A DNA stretch of 21,306 nucleotides, taken from positions 1-21,306 of the forward strand of contig DATBDM010000252.1 in the NCBI GenBank assembly GCA_036269915.1. Reading direction: 5' to 3'. Positions 7,015 through 16,164 of the stretch are shown in pieces. Numbering within the stretch: the stretch's first letter is position 1; each line of letters opens with the position of its first letter. The position numbers and the translations under genes are program-made. Source of the DNA: DATBDM01 sp036269915. Its GTDB lineage: Bacteria; Actinomycetota; Thermoleophilia; Solirubrobacterales; Solirubrobacteraceae. The notes under the pieces are model-generated. The model made no database searches and had not been told where the DNA came from. It was given only the letters and a program-made list of their open reading frames with translations.

Positions 7015-7860
7015 GCGCGAGCCAGGCCTTCCGGCAGCTCTCTCCGCAGAACGCGACGTCGCCGGCGCGAGGCGTGTCCGGGCCGACGACGACCGTCATC
7101 CCGCACACCGGATCGACCGCCGTCCGGGGCGCCTGCCAGCCACCGCCGGCCGTGGGCACGGTGCGGTCGCGGCGGACGGCGACGAGCTCGGCGAGGATCG
7201 ACAGCGCGATCTCGGCATGGGTGTGCGCCCCGATCTCGAGCCCGGCCGGCGTGCGCACCCGTGCGACCTCCTCCTCCGGGATGCCGTCGGCGCGCAGCGC
7301 GTCGAGCACCGCCGCGCCGCGCGGGCGCGACGCCACGAGGCCGACGTACTCGCAGCCGGCCTCCAGCCCGCGGCGCACCGCCTCCTCGTCGTCGTGGCCG
7401 AGCGAGGCGACCACCGCCGCGAAGTCGCCGGCCTCGGCGCGCGCTCCGATGCGGGCCCGGAAGCCGAGCGGGCCGGCCAGCTCCGCCAGCGCCCGCGCGA
7501 TCGGCGACTCGCCGCTCACGGCGACACGTGGCGCGGGCACGTGCGGCTCGAGGAACAGCTCGAGCGCTCCGCCGCTCAGGCAGGGGTTGGCGACGACCAC
7601 CGTGCCGGGCTCCTCTCCCGGTCCGTCCTCGGTGCCCGGCAGGATCCGCAGGAGCACGGGCTCGCCCGTCTCGAGCGCGTGCAGCGCCTGCAGGCGCACG
7701 GTGGCGTCGGCGCACGAGCCCCCTACGAACCCGTCGACGGTGCCATCGCCGAGCACGAGCGCCCGGTCCCCCGGCCGGGCGCTCGTCGGCGCGACGCAGC
7801 GCACGACCGTCGCCTCGACGAAGGCGATCCCGGCGGCCTCGAGCTCGTCGGCCCGCGCGC

Positions 7861-7864
<4 letters not shown>
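7007..7864 (-). CDS. XdhC/CoxF-family maturation protein with C-terminal YHS-like domain
   Basis: The protein has 285 residues. The N-terminal XdhC/CoxI-type part includes VLGDGTVDGFVGGSCADATV, and a Rossmann-like XdhC C domain follows (from about residue 118 to 240, ending TPAGLEIGAHTHAEIALSIL). XdhC-family proteins bind MCD or MPT and help insert the sulfurated cofactor into the apoenzyme. The last 38 residues (248-285) are a separate YHS-like module: DPVCGMTV, then AFCGESCRKAWL, giving C254, C273 and C277. DPVCGM is typical of YHS domains in heavy-metal ATPases and other metal proteins. The GTG start overlaps the coxL stop as GTGA. An open frame upstream enters coxL and was rejected. Metal handling, perhaps of copper for the Mo-Cu site, is inferred. 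Confidence 0.85.
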
Positions 7865-10700
<2,836 letters not shown>

Positions 10701-10710
10701 CGTCTCCTCC

Positions 10711-11583
10711 TTAGCTGGCCAGCGCACGCTCGGCGGCGCGGCGCAGGGCGCGGTGGGTGAGCTCCTTCGCCAGGTGGCGCTTGTACTCGGCGGGACCTCG
10801 CTGGTCTCCGATCGGATCGGAGTCCTCCGCGGCGAGCGCGGCGGCCGCCGCGAACGCCTCCTCGGAGGGCGGGCGGCCGACGAGCGACTCCTCGGCACGG
10901 GTCGAGCGCACGCTCGTCGGGTTGACCGCGCTGAGCGCGATCCCGGCGGCGGCGATGTCGGCGCCTTCGAGCCAGAGCGCGGCGCCCGCTGCGGCGGTGG
11001 CCCAGTCGCCGGTGCGGCGCTTGACCTTCTCGTAGGCGCTGCCGTGGTGCGAGCGGACCGGGAGGCGCACCTCGACGAGCATCTCGGCGTCGCCGACCGC
11101 CGTCTCGTATGGGCCCTGGGCGAAGTCGGGCAGGGCAACCTCACGATCGCCGCCCGAGCCGCGGATGACCGCGACGCCGCCGAGCGCGGCGCACACGGCG
11201 CTCAGGTCCTCCGAGGGATCGGCCTGGCAGAGCGCGCCGCCGATCGTGCCGCGGTTACGCACCGGCGGGTCGGCGATCAGCAGCTCGGCGTCACGGATGA
11301 TCGGGAAGCGCTGCGCGAGCAGCTCGGATTCGAGGACCTCGCGGTGGCGTGTCATCGCGCCGATGTGCACCGCGTCGCCGGCCTCGCGGATGTAGGCCAG
11401 TTCCGGCGCGAGGTCGTTGATGTCGATCAGGTGCTCCGGCGTGGCGAGCCTCAGCTTCATCATCGGCAGCAGCGAATGGCCGCCGGCGACGAGCCGGGCC
11501 TCGGGGCCGAACCGCTCCAGCATCGCGATCGCGTCGTCGATGCTCGACGCACGGGCGTATTCGAACGGCGCAGGTACTTGCAT
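10711..11583 (-). CDS. coxM: Aerobic CO dehydrogenase medium (FAD) subunit
   Basis: The protein has 290 residues, the normal size for CoxM. FAD-binding motifs are AGGHSLLP (33-40) and TIGGALCQADP (113-123), matching the AGGHS and TIGG pattern of the family. The CO dehydrogenase flavoprotein C-terminal domain begins near residue 175. The subunit passes electrons from CoxS to quinone. This is the first gene of a nine-gene operon in the order M-S-L. The ATG at 11583 is preceded by GAGGAGAGG ending six bases upstream. The divergent LysR gene begins 94 bp away. Confidence 0.95.
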   Translation of the reverse strand: MQVPAPFEYARASSIDDAIAMLERFGPEARLVAGGHSLLPMMKLRLATPEHLIDINDLAPELAYIREAGDAVHIGAMTRHREVLESELLAQRFPIIRDAELLIADPPVRNRGTIGGALCQADPSEDLSAVCAALGGVAVIRGSGGDREVALPDFAQGPYETAVGDAEMLVEVRLPVRSHHGSAYEKVKRRTGDWATAAAGAALWLEGADIAAAGIALSAVNPTSVRSTRAEESLVGRPPSEEAFAAAAALAAEDSDPIGDQRGPAEYKRHLAKELTHRALRRAAERALAS

Positions 11584-11615
11584 GTCCCGCCTCTCCTCGC
11601 GTGACCCTGGCGGCC

Positions 11616-11621
11616 AAGCTA
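11616..11621 (-). promoter_or_regulatory. Candidate -10 element of the cox operon
   Basis: The minus-strand hexamer TAGCTT fits the TAnnnT pattern and lies about 32 bases upstream of the coxM ATG. No TTGACA-like -35 is present at 17 bp, where the 22-bp dyad lies instead. A weak -35 covered by an operator would suit an activator-dependent promoter. The evidence is spacing and pattern only. Confidence 0.3.
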
Positions 11622-11627
11622 GCGCCT

Positions 11628-11649
11628 CCTCGTGCGGATCCGCATGAGG
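11628..11649. promoter_or_regulatory. 22-bp near-perfect palindrome in the cox/lysR intergenic region
   Basis: CCTC-G-TGCGGATCCGCA-T-GAGG is symmetric at 10 of 11 base pairs. It sits in the middle of the 94-bp region between coxM and the LysR gene and overlaps the expected -35 of the cox promoter. It is a good operator candidate, either for the LysR protein (activation site) or for another regulator. Confidence 0.5.
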
Positions 11650-11651
11650 TC

Positions 11652-11667
11652 ATAACCATTGGCTTAT
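11652..11667. promoter_or_regulatory. LysR-box-like inverted repeat ATAA-N8-TTAT
   Basis: ATAA (11652-11655), eight bases, then TTAT (11664-11667) form an AT-rich dyad of the kind LysR-type regulators bind. It is conspicuous in this GC-rich setting. It overlaps the TATAGT -10 of the LysR gene, which would allow autorepression, and lies upstream of the cox promoter, which would allow activation of the operon. Confidence 0.5.
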
Positions 11668-11670
11668 AGT
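11665..11670 (+). promoter_or_regulatory. -10 element of the LysR gene (leaderless transcript likely)
   Basis: TATAGT ends seven bases before the GTG start codon. Transcription should therefore begin at or next to the start codon, giving a leaderless mRNA, as is frequent in actinomycetes. No usable Shine-Dalgarno precedes the GTG, which agrees with this. Confidence 0.5.
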
Positions 11671-11677
11671 CCGCGAG

Positions 11678-12655
11678 GTGACATTCGCCCAGTTGCGCTC
11701 GTTCGCGACGGTCGCCCGCATGGGCTCCGTCAGCGAGGCGGCGACGGCGCTCGGTGTCTCGGAGCCGGCCGTCTCCTCCGCGGTTTCCGCGCTGCGCAAG
11801 GACCTCGGCGACGAGCTGTTCGTCCGCGTTGGCGGCGGGATCCGCCTGACCGCCGGCGGCGAGCGCCTCGCCGCCGCGGCTGCGGAGATCGTGGGGCTCG
11901 AGGACCGGCTCCGGCGCGAGGTCCGCGAGGCGCGCGGCGAGCGCGGTCTGCTGCGGCTGGTCGTCTCGCCGACGGTCGCGGAGTACGTGTCGGCGCCGCT
12001 GCTGGACGCGTTCACGCGGCGCCAGCCGACGCTCGAGGTCGCACAGGAGGTGGCGGCCGGCGACGACTTCGCGCCGATGCTGCTCGACCGGCGCGCGGAC
12101 GTCGCGCTCGGGCCTTCGCCGCGGCCGGCCGCGGGTGTCGACGCGATCCCGTTCCTGCGCTTCAAGCTCGTCGTCGTCGCCGGGCCGCGCCACCGGCTGG
12201 CCGCCGCGCGCGACATCGGGCTCGACGCCCTGCGCGGCGAGCGCTGGCTCGTCGGCCCGGGCGAGAGCGAGCTCGCGCGGCTCTTCGCCGAGCGGAGCCT
12301 GCCCGTGCCGGAGACCGGGACCTTCGCCACCGAGGCCGGCGCGCAGGGCGCGGCCGCGGCGGGCGAGGGCGTGATGCTGGCGATCGCGCACACGGTGCTG
12401 GGGCCGCTGCGGCGCGGCTCGCTCGTGCGCCTCGACGTTCGGGGCACGCCGCGCGATGCGTTCTGGTACGTGGCCACCCTCGGGCGCGAGCGGCGCTCGC
12501 CGGTCGCCGCCGCGCTGCGCCGCTTCGTCGCGACGCCCGAGGCGACGCAGGCGATCGTGGCGCGGCCGGGTGGCGTTCCCGCGGGCCGCTTCCGGCCGCC
12601 GGTCTACGTGACGATCTGGAGCGCGCTCGACGTCTCGGCTCGCCAGGCGTCCTGA
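11678..12655 (+). CDS. LysR-family transcriptional regulator, likely regulator of the cox operon
   Basis: The protein has 325 residues. The N-terminal winged helix-turn-helix of LysR type covers about residues 1-60 (FAQLRSFATVARMGSVSEAA, then GVSEPAVSSAVSALRKDLGD, ELFVRVGGGIRLTAGGERLA). A periplasmic-binding-protein-like effector domain follows from about residue 88 (LLRLVVSPTVAEYVSAPLLD) to about 290. The effector is unknown. LysR regulators commonly control the operon divergent from them, here coxMSL. CODH operons of actinomycetes are often accompanied by such a regulator. The GTG start at 11678 is chosen because of the -10 seven bases upstream and the exact fit of the family N-terminus. 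Confidence 0.92.
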   Translation: MTFAQLRSFATVARMGSVSEAATALGVSEPAVSSAVSALRKDLGDELFVRVGGGIRLTAGGERLAAAAAEIVGLEDRLRREVREARGERGLLRLVVSPTVAEYVSAPLLDAFTRRQPTLEVAQEVAAGDDFAPMLLDRRADVALGPSPRPAAGVDAIPFLRFKLVVVAGPRHRLAAARDIGLDALRGERWLVGPGESELARLFAERSLPVPETGTFATEAGAQGAAAAGEGVMLAIAHTVLGPLRRGSLVRLDVRGTPRDAFWYVATLGRERRSPVAAALRRFVATPEATQAIVARPGGVPAGRFRPPVYVTIWSALDVSARQAS

Positions 12656-12667
12656 CGAGCCACCGGC

Positions 12668-13783
12668 CTAGCCGACCGCCGGGGCCGCCGAGCGCGTGTG
12701 GATCGGGCCGCGCGACTCCGCGAGGCGGCCGCCGCCCCGTCCGGCGCGCAGCGCGAGCACTTCGCCGAGCACCGCGATCGCCGTCTCCGCCGGCGTACGC
12801 GCGCCGACGTCGAGGCCGCACGGCGAGTTGATCCTGGCCAGCTGGTCATCGCGCACGCCCGCGGCGACCAGGCGCTGCATGCGCGCGTCGTGCGTGCGCC
12901 GGCTGCCCAGCGCGCCGATGTACCCCGCCCCGGTCTCGACCGCCGCGGTCAGCGCCGGCTCGTCGAACTTCGGGTCGTGGGTGAAGACGAGCACGGCGTC
13001 GCGCGGGCCGAGGTCCTGGTCGCGCAGGTACTCCGCCGGCCAGGAGACGACGACCTCGGCGTGCTCGGCGAAGCGCGGGCTGGCCGCGAACGCCTGGCGC
13101 GCGTCGACGATCGTGACCACGTAGCCGATCTCGGTCGCGATCCGCGCGAGCGCGGCCGAGAAGTCGATCGCGCCGAAGATCACCATGCGCGGCGGCGTGG
13201 CGAACGCGTGGATCGCGACGCGCAGCTCCGAGCCCATGGTCTCGCCCCGCGCGCTGTAGCGGCGCACGGCCGAGCGGCCCTCGTCGAGGAACCCGCGCGC
13301 GTCGCGCGTGACGCTCGCGTCGAGCAGGTCCGTGTGCTCGAGAGCGCCGACGACCCGGTCCTCGAGCACCGCGAGCGACGTGCCTGCCGCGCGCCCGTCG
13401 AGCAGGGTCGCGAGCGCCACCGGGCGGCCCGCCTCGATCTCGTCGCGCACCGTCTCGCGGGTCTCGCGCTCGAGCAGCTCGTGGACGAAGATGCGCACGG
13501 TCCCGCCGCACATCAGCCCGACGTCGGCCGCCTGCTGATCGCTGATCCCGTAGGAGACGACGCGCGGCGGCGCACCGGCGAGCACGCCCTGCGCCTCCTC
13601 GACCAGCGCGCCCTCGACGCAGCCGCCGGTGACCGAGCCCTCGATCCTGCCCGCGTCGTCGACGAGCATCTCGGCGCCTGGGTCCAGCGGCGCGGAGCCG
13701 ATCGCCTCGATCAGCGTCGCGGCGACGACACGGCGCCCCTCGGCGAGCCAGTCGAGCGCCACGAGCATCGAACGTGGAGTCAC
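12668..13783 (-). CDS. XdhC/CoxI family protein, second copy
   Basis: The protein has 371 residues, a full-length XdhC. The N-terminal XdhC/CoxI domain has GSAPLDPGAEMLVDDAG, SVTGGCVEGALVEEAQ and LMCGGTVRIFVHE. The C-terminal Rossmann domain starts near residue 190 (RMVIFGAIDFSAALARIATE) and includes YIGALGSRRTHDARM and SPCGLDVGARTPAETAIAVL. It should act as a molybdenum-cofactor chaperone, for CO dehydrogenase or for another xanthine-oxidase-family enzyme. Unlike the copy in the cox operon it has no YHS-like tail. It converges on the LysR gene with a 12-bp gap. A GTG at 13783 is taken as the start. The downstream ATG at 13768 is an alternative, and neither has a clear Shine-Dalgarno. Confidence 0.88.
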   Translation of the reverse strand: MTPRSMLVALDWLAEGRRVVAATLIEAIGSAPLDPGAEMLVDDAGRIEGSVTGGCVEGALVEEAQGVLAGAPPRVVSYGISDQQAADVGLMCGGTVRIFVHELLERETRETVRDEIEAGRPVALATLLDGRAAGTSLAVLEDRVVGALEHTDLLDASVTRDARGFLDEGRSAVRRYSARGETMGSELRVAIHAFATPPRMVIFGAIDFSAALARIATEIGYVVTIVDARQAFAASPRFAEHAEVVVSWPAEYLRDQDLGPRDAVLVFTHDPKFDEPALTAAVETGAGYIGALGSRRTHDARMQRLVAAGVRDDQLARINSPCGLDVGARTPAETAIAVLGEVLALRAGRGGGRLAESRGPIHTRSAAPAVG

Positions 13784-13850
13784 GTCATGGACGGTACAAC
13801 GCTCCCGAGCGCGTCCGCGAGCCGCCGGCCGCCCGCGACCTCGTCGCGAC

Positions 13851-13883
13851 CGTGTCGGGCCGCCCCGAGGGCGGCCCGACACG
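13851..13883 (-). terminator. Perfect 15-bp stem hairpin after the histidine-rich gene
   Basis: CGTGTCGGGCCGCCC (13851-13865), loop CGA, and GGGCGGCCCGACACG (13869-13883) pair without mismatch. The hairpin begins six bases after the stop of the histidine-rich gene and lies 67 bp before the XdhC start on the same strand. It should stop the upstream transcript or protect its 3' end. There is no T-tract, so it is not a classical intrinsic terminator. Confidence 0.7.
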
Positions 13884-13889
13884 TCCTCC

Positions 13890-14102
13890 TCAGCGGTGAT
13901 TCGGGCCGTCGTCGGCCCCGTGGTGGTGGTGATGGTGGCCGTGGTGGCGGCCGTGATGGTGGCCGTGATCGTCGCCGCGATCGTGGCTGACCGGATCGTC
14001 GGCGCCGTGGCGCGCGAAGGCGGCGGGCGCCGCGGCGCCGGCCAGTGCCACGATGGCGATCGTGGCTCCGGTGGCGAGACGTCGTGCGGGCTGCGAGCTC
14101 AT
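13890..14102 (-). CDS. Small exported histidine-rich protein
   Basis: The protein has 70 residues. Residues 1-30 look like a Sec signal peptide: basic start (ARRL), hydrophobic core (ATIAIVALAGAAAP), and an AFA cleavage site before residue 31. The predicted mature part has 40 residues, 15 of them histidine and several aspartate, including runs HHH and HHHHHH. This composition suggests binding of Ni, Zn, Cu or Co outside the membrane. No known domain is recognised. The ATG at 14102 has AGGAG with a 5-base spacer, and a perfect hairpin follows the stop, so this is a real short gene. It is divergent from the two-component system. A function in metal binding or buffering is inferred from composition only. 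Confidence 0.75.
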   Translation of the reverse strand: MSSQPARRLATGATIAIVALAGAAAPAAFARHGADDPVSHDRGDDHGHHHGRHHGHHHHHHGADDGPNHR

Positions 14103-14201
14103 GCGGGCTCCTCTCGTTGGTCTCCGCAGACTGGTCGCGACCCGGTCCCGCCGACAATGGGTCTTTGGTCCTGGGCCCTCGCGGGCGCGGGCATCCGCGG
14201 C

Positions 14202-14207
14202 TAGGGT
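14202..14207 (+). promoter_or_regulatory. Candidate -10 element of the histidine kinase gene
   Basis: TAGGGT lies 11 bases before the GTG start at 14219. It would start transcription about 4-5 bases before the codon and leave almost no leader. No ribosome binding site is seen. The rest of the 116-bp divergent region (14103-14218) shows no clear -35. Confidence 0.3.
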
Positions 14208-14218
14208 CGCCTTCCGCC

Positions 14219-15502
14219 GTGCGCCGCCTTCGTCACGATCCCGTCGCGCAGTTCGCCGTCGCCGGCCTGGTGGCGATGATCCTGATCGGCCTGGCGACGG
14301 CTGCGGTCAGCCGCCACACCGGCACCAGCGAGGCGATCCGCGACGCGAAGGAGCTGACGGCGTTCGCCGGCCGGGGCATCGTCGAGCCGAACCTGACCCG
14401 CGGCGTGCTGGCCGGGAACCCGGCCGCGCTGCGGCGCTTCGACGCGCTCGTGCACCGGCGGGTCCTGCGCGACGGCATCGTGCGCGTGAAGATCTGGTCG
14501 CGCGACGGCCACGTCATCTACTCGGACGAGCCGCGGCTGATCGGCGCACGCTACCCGCTCGGCGGCGACGAGCTCACCGCGCTGCGGGTGGAGGCCGACG
14601 TCTCGGACCTCTCCGCACCGGAGAACCGCTTCGAGCGCTCCTACGACAAGCTGCTCGAGGTGTACCTGCCGATCCGCGCGCCGGGCGGCCGGTGGCTGCT
14701 GTTCGAGGCCTACCAGCGCTACAGCGCGGTCTCCGCGAACGGCTGGCGCCTGTGGCTCGCCTTCGTGCCCGCGCTGCTCGGCGGCCTGCTGCTGCTGCAG
14801 CTCGTCAACCTCCCGCTCGCCCGCTCGCTCGCCCGTCGGCTGCGAGAGGGCCGGCGCGAGCGCGAGGCGCTGCTCGAGCACGCGCTCGACGCCTCCCAGA
14901 CCGAGCGGCGGCTGATCGCCGCCGACCTGCACGACGGCGTCGTCCAGGACCTGCTCGGCGTGTCCTACTCGCTCGCGGCCGGCGCGGCGCGGATCAACGG
15001 CAGCGACCCGGAGGCCAGCGCCGCGCTGCGCGAGGGCGCGACGCGGACGCGGGAGACGGTCAGCGCCGTGCGGGCCCTGCTGATCGACATCTACCCGCCG
15101 AGCCTGCAGAGCGCCGGGCTCGCCGCCGCGCTCGGCGACCTCGCCACCACCTATGGCTTCCGCGGCGTGCAGACGACGGTGGCCGTGCCACCCGGGCTGG
15201 CGCTGCCGGCGAGCACCGAGCGCTTGCTGTTCCGCTGCGCGCAGGAGGCCCTGCGCAACGCGTACAAGCACGCGGGCGCGTCGCACGCGCGGATCCACGT
15301 CAGCGCCGTCGACGACGGCGTCCGCGCCGAGATCGCCGACGACGGGCACGGCTTCGACGTCGCGGTCCTCGCCGAGCGTGCCGAGCAGGGGCACCTCGGC
15401 CTGACGCTGATCCGCGATCTCGTCGAGGAGGCCGGCGGGCGCTTCGAGGTGAGCTCGAGCCCGTCGGGGGGAACCACGGTCCGCGTGGAGGTGCCGCGGT
15501 GA
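14219..15502 (+). CDS. NarL-type sensor histidine kinase
   Basis: The protein has 427 residues from the GTG at 14219. Membrane segments lie at about 12-30 and 176-197. Between them is an extracytoplasmic sensing region of about 145 residues with no domain I can name (it contains VKIWSRDGHVIYSDEPRLIG, reminiscent of sensor domains of the dCache or PAS-like kind). A HisKA_3 dimerisation domain follows, with phospho-acceptor H238 in DLHDGVVQDLLGVSYSLA. The ATPase domain has the N box EALRNAYKHAG (N347), DDGHGF and GHLGLTLIRDLVEEAGG. The frame is open upstream of 14219, but that part lacks family likeness and crosses the divergent promoter region. The stop overlaps the response regulator start as GTGA, so they form a pair. 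Confidence 0.9.
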   Translation: MRRLRHDPVAQFAVAGLVAMILIGLATAAVSRHTGTSEAIRDAKELTAFAGRGIVEPNLTRGVLAGNPAALRRFDALVHRRVLRDGIVRVKIWSRDGHVIYSDEPRLIGARYPLGGDELTALRVEADVSDLSAPENRFERSYDKLLEVYLPIRAPGGRWLLFEAYQRYSAVSANGWRLWLAFVPALLGGLLLLQLVNLPLARSLARRLREGRREREALLEHALDASQTERRLIAADLHDGVVQDLLGVSYSLAAGAARINGSDPEASAALREGATRTRETVSAVRALLIDIYPPSLQSAGLAAALGDLATTYGFRGVQTTVAVPPGLALPASTERLLFRCAQEALRNAYKHAGASHARIHVSAVDDGVRAEIADDGHGFDVAVLAERAEQGHLGLTLIRDLVEEAGGRFEVSSSPSGGTTVRVEVPR

Positions 15503-16125
15503 TCCGGGTGATGATCGTCGACGACCACGGCCTCGTCCGGGCGGGACTGGAGCAGCTGCTCGGGAGCGCCGAGGACGTGGACGTGGTCGCCGCGGCGGCG
15601 GGCGGTCGCCAGGCCGTCGAGATGGTCGAGGCCGCGCGGCCCGACGTCGTCCTCATGGACCTCTCGATGCCCGATCTCGACGGCATCGAGGCGACCCGCG
15701 AGCTCACGCGGCGCGCCCCCGCGGCGAACGTCGTCGTGCTCACGTCCTTCTCGGACCGGGAGCGCATCCTCGACGCGCTCGCCGCCGGCGCGATCGGCTA
15801 CCTGCTCAAGGACTCCGAGCCCGAGGAGTTGCTGCAGGGCATCCGGGCTGCCGCACGCGGCGAGTCGCCGCTCGCCCCGAAGGCCGCCAGCCACCTCGTG
15901 CGGCGCCACCAGCGGCCGAGCTCCCCGCAGCTGACCGAGCGCGAGCAGGAGATCCTCGCGCTGATCGCCCAGGGCGCGCCCAACAAGGTGATCGCCCACC
16001 GCCTCCAGATCGCCGAGAAGACGGTCAAGAACCACGTCAGCCGCATCTTCCAGACGCTCGACGTGACCGACCGCACCCAGGCCGCCCTGTGGGCGGCGCG
16101 GAACGGGCTCGACGGCTCACGCTGA
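15499..16125 (+). CDS. NarL/LuxR-family response regulator
   Basis: The protein has 208 residues. The receiver domain (about 1-120) has acidic pocket D8-D9, phosphorylation site D54 in VVLMDLSMPD, T82 and K104. A LuxR-type helix-turn-helix occupies about residues 144-200 (LTEREQEILALIAQGAPNKV, IAHRLQIAEKTVKNHVSRIF). It should be phosphorylated by the kinase encoded just upstream and then bind DNA. Its targets are unknown; the divergent histidine-rich gene is an obvious candidate. The GTG start overlaps the kinase stop (GTGA). Confidence 0.93.
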   Translation: MIRVMIVDDHGLVRAGLEQLLGSAEDVDVVAAAAGGRQAVEMVEAARPDVVLMDLSMPDLDGIEATRELTRRAPAANVVVLTSFSDRERILDALAAGAIGYLLKDSEPEELLQGIRAAARGESPLAPKAASHLVRRHQRPSSPQLTEREQEILALIAQGAPNKVIAHRLQIAEKTVKNHVSRIFQTLDVTDRTQAALWAARNGLDGSR

Positions 16126-16148
16126 CATTCCACCCGTAGTGTGCCGGG

Positions 16149-16154
16149 TATAGG
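16149..16154 (+). promoter_or_regulatory. -10 element of nadE (near-leaderless transcript)
   Basis: TATAGG lies 10 bases before the nadE ATG. The expected transcription start is therefore 3-5 bases before the codon, and no Shine-Dalgarno is present. It supports the ATG at 16165 over the in-frame upstream GTG at 16141. Confidence 0.45.
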
Positions 16155-16164
16155 CACCACGCAC

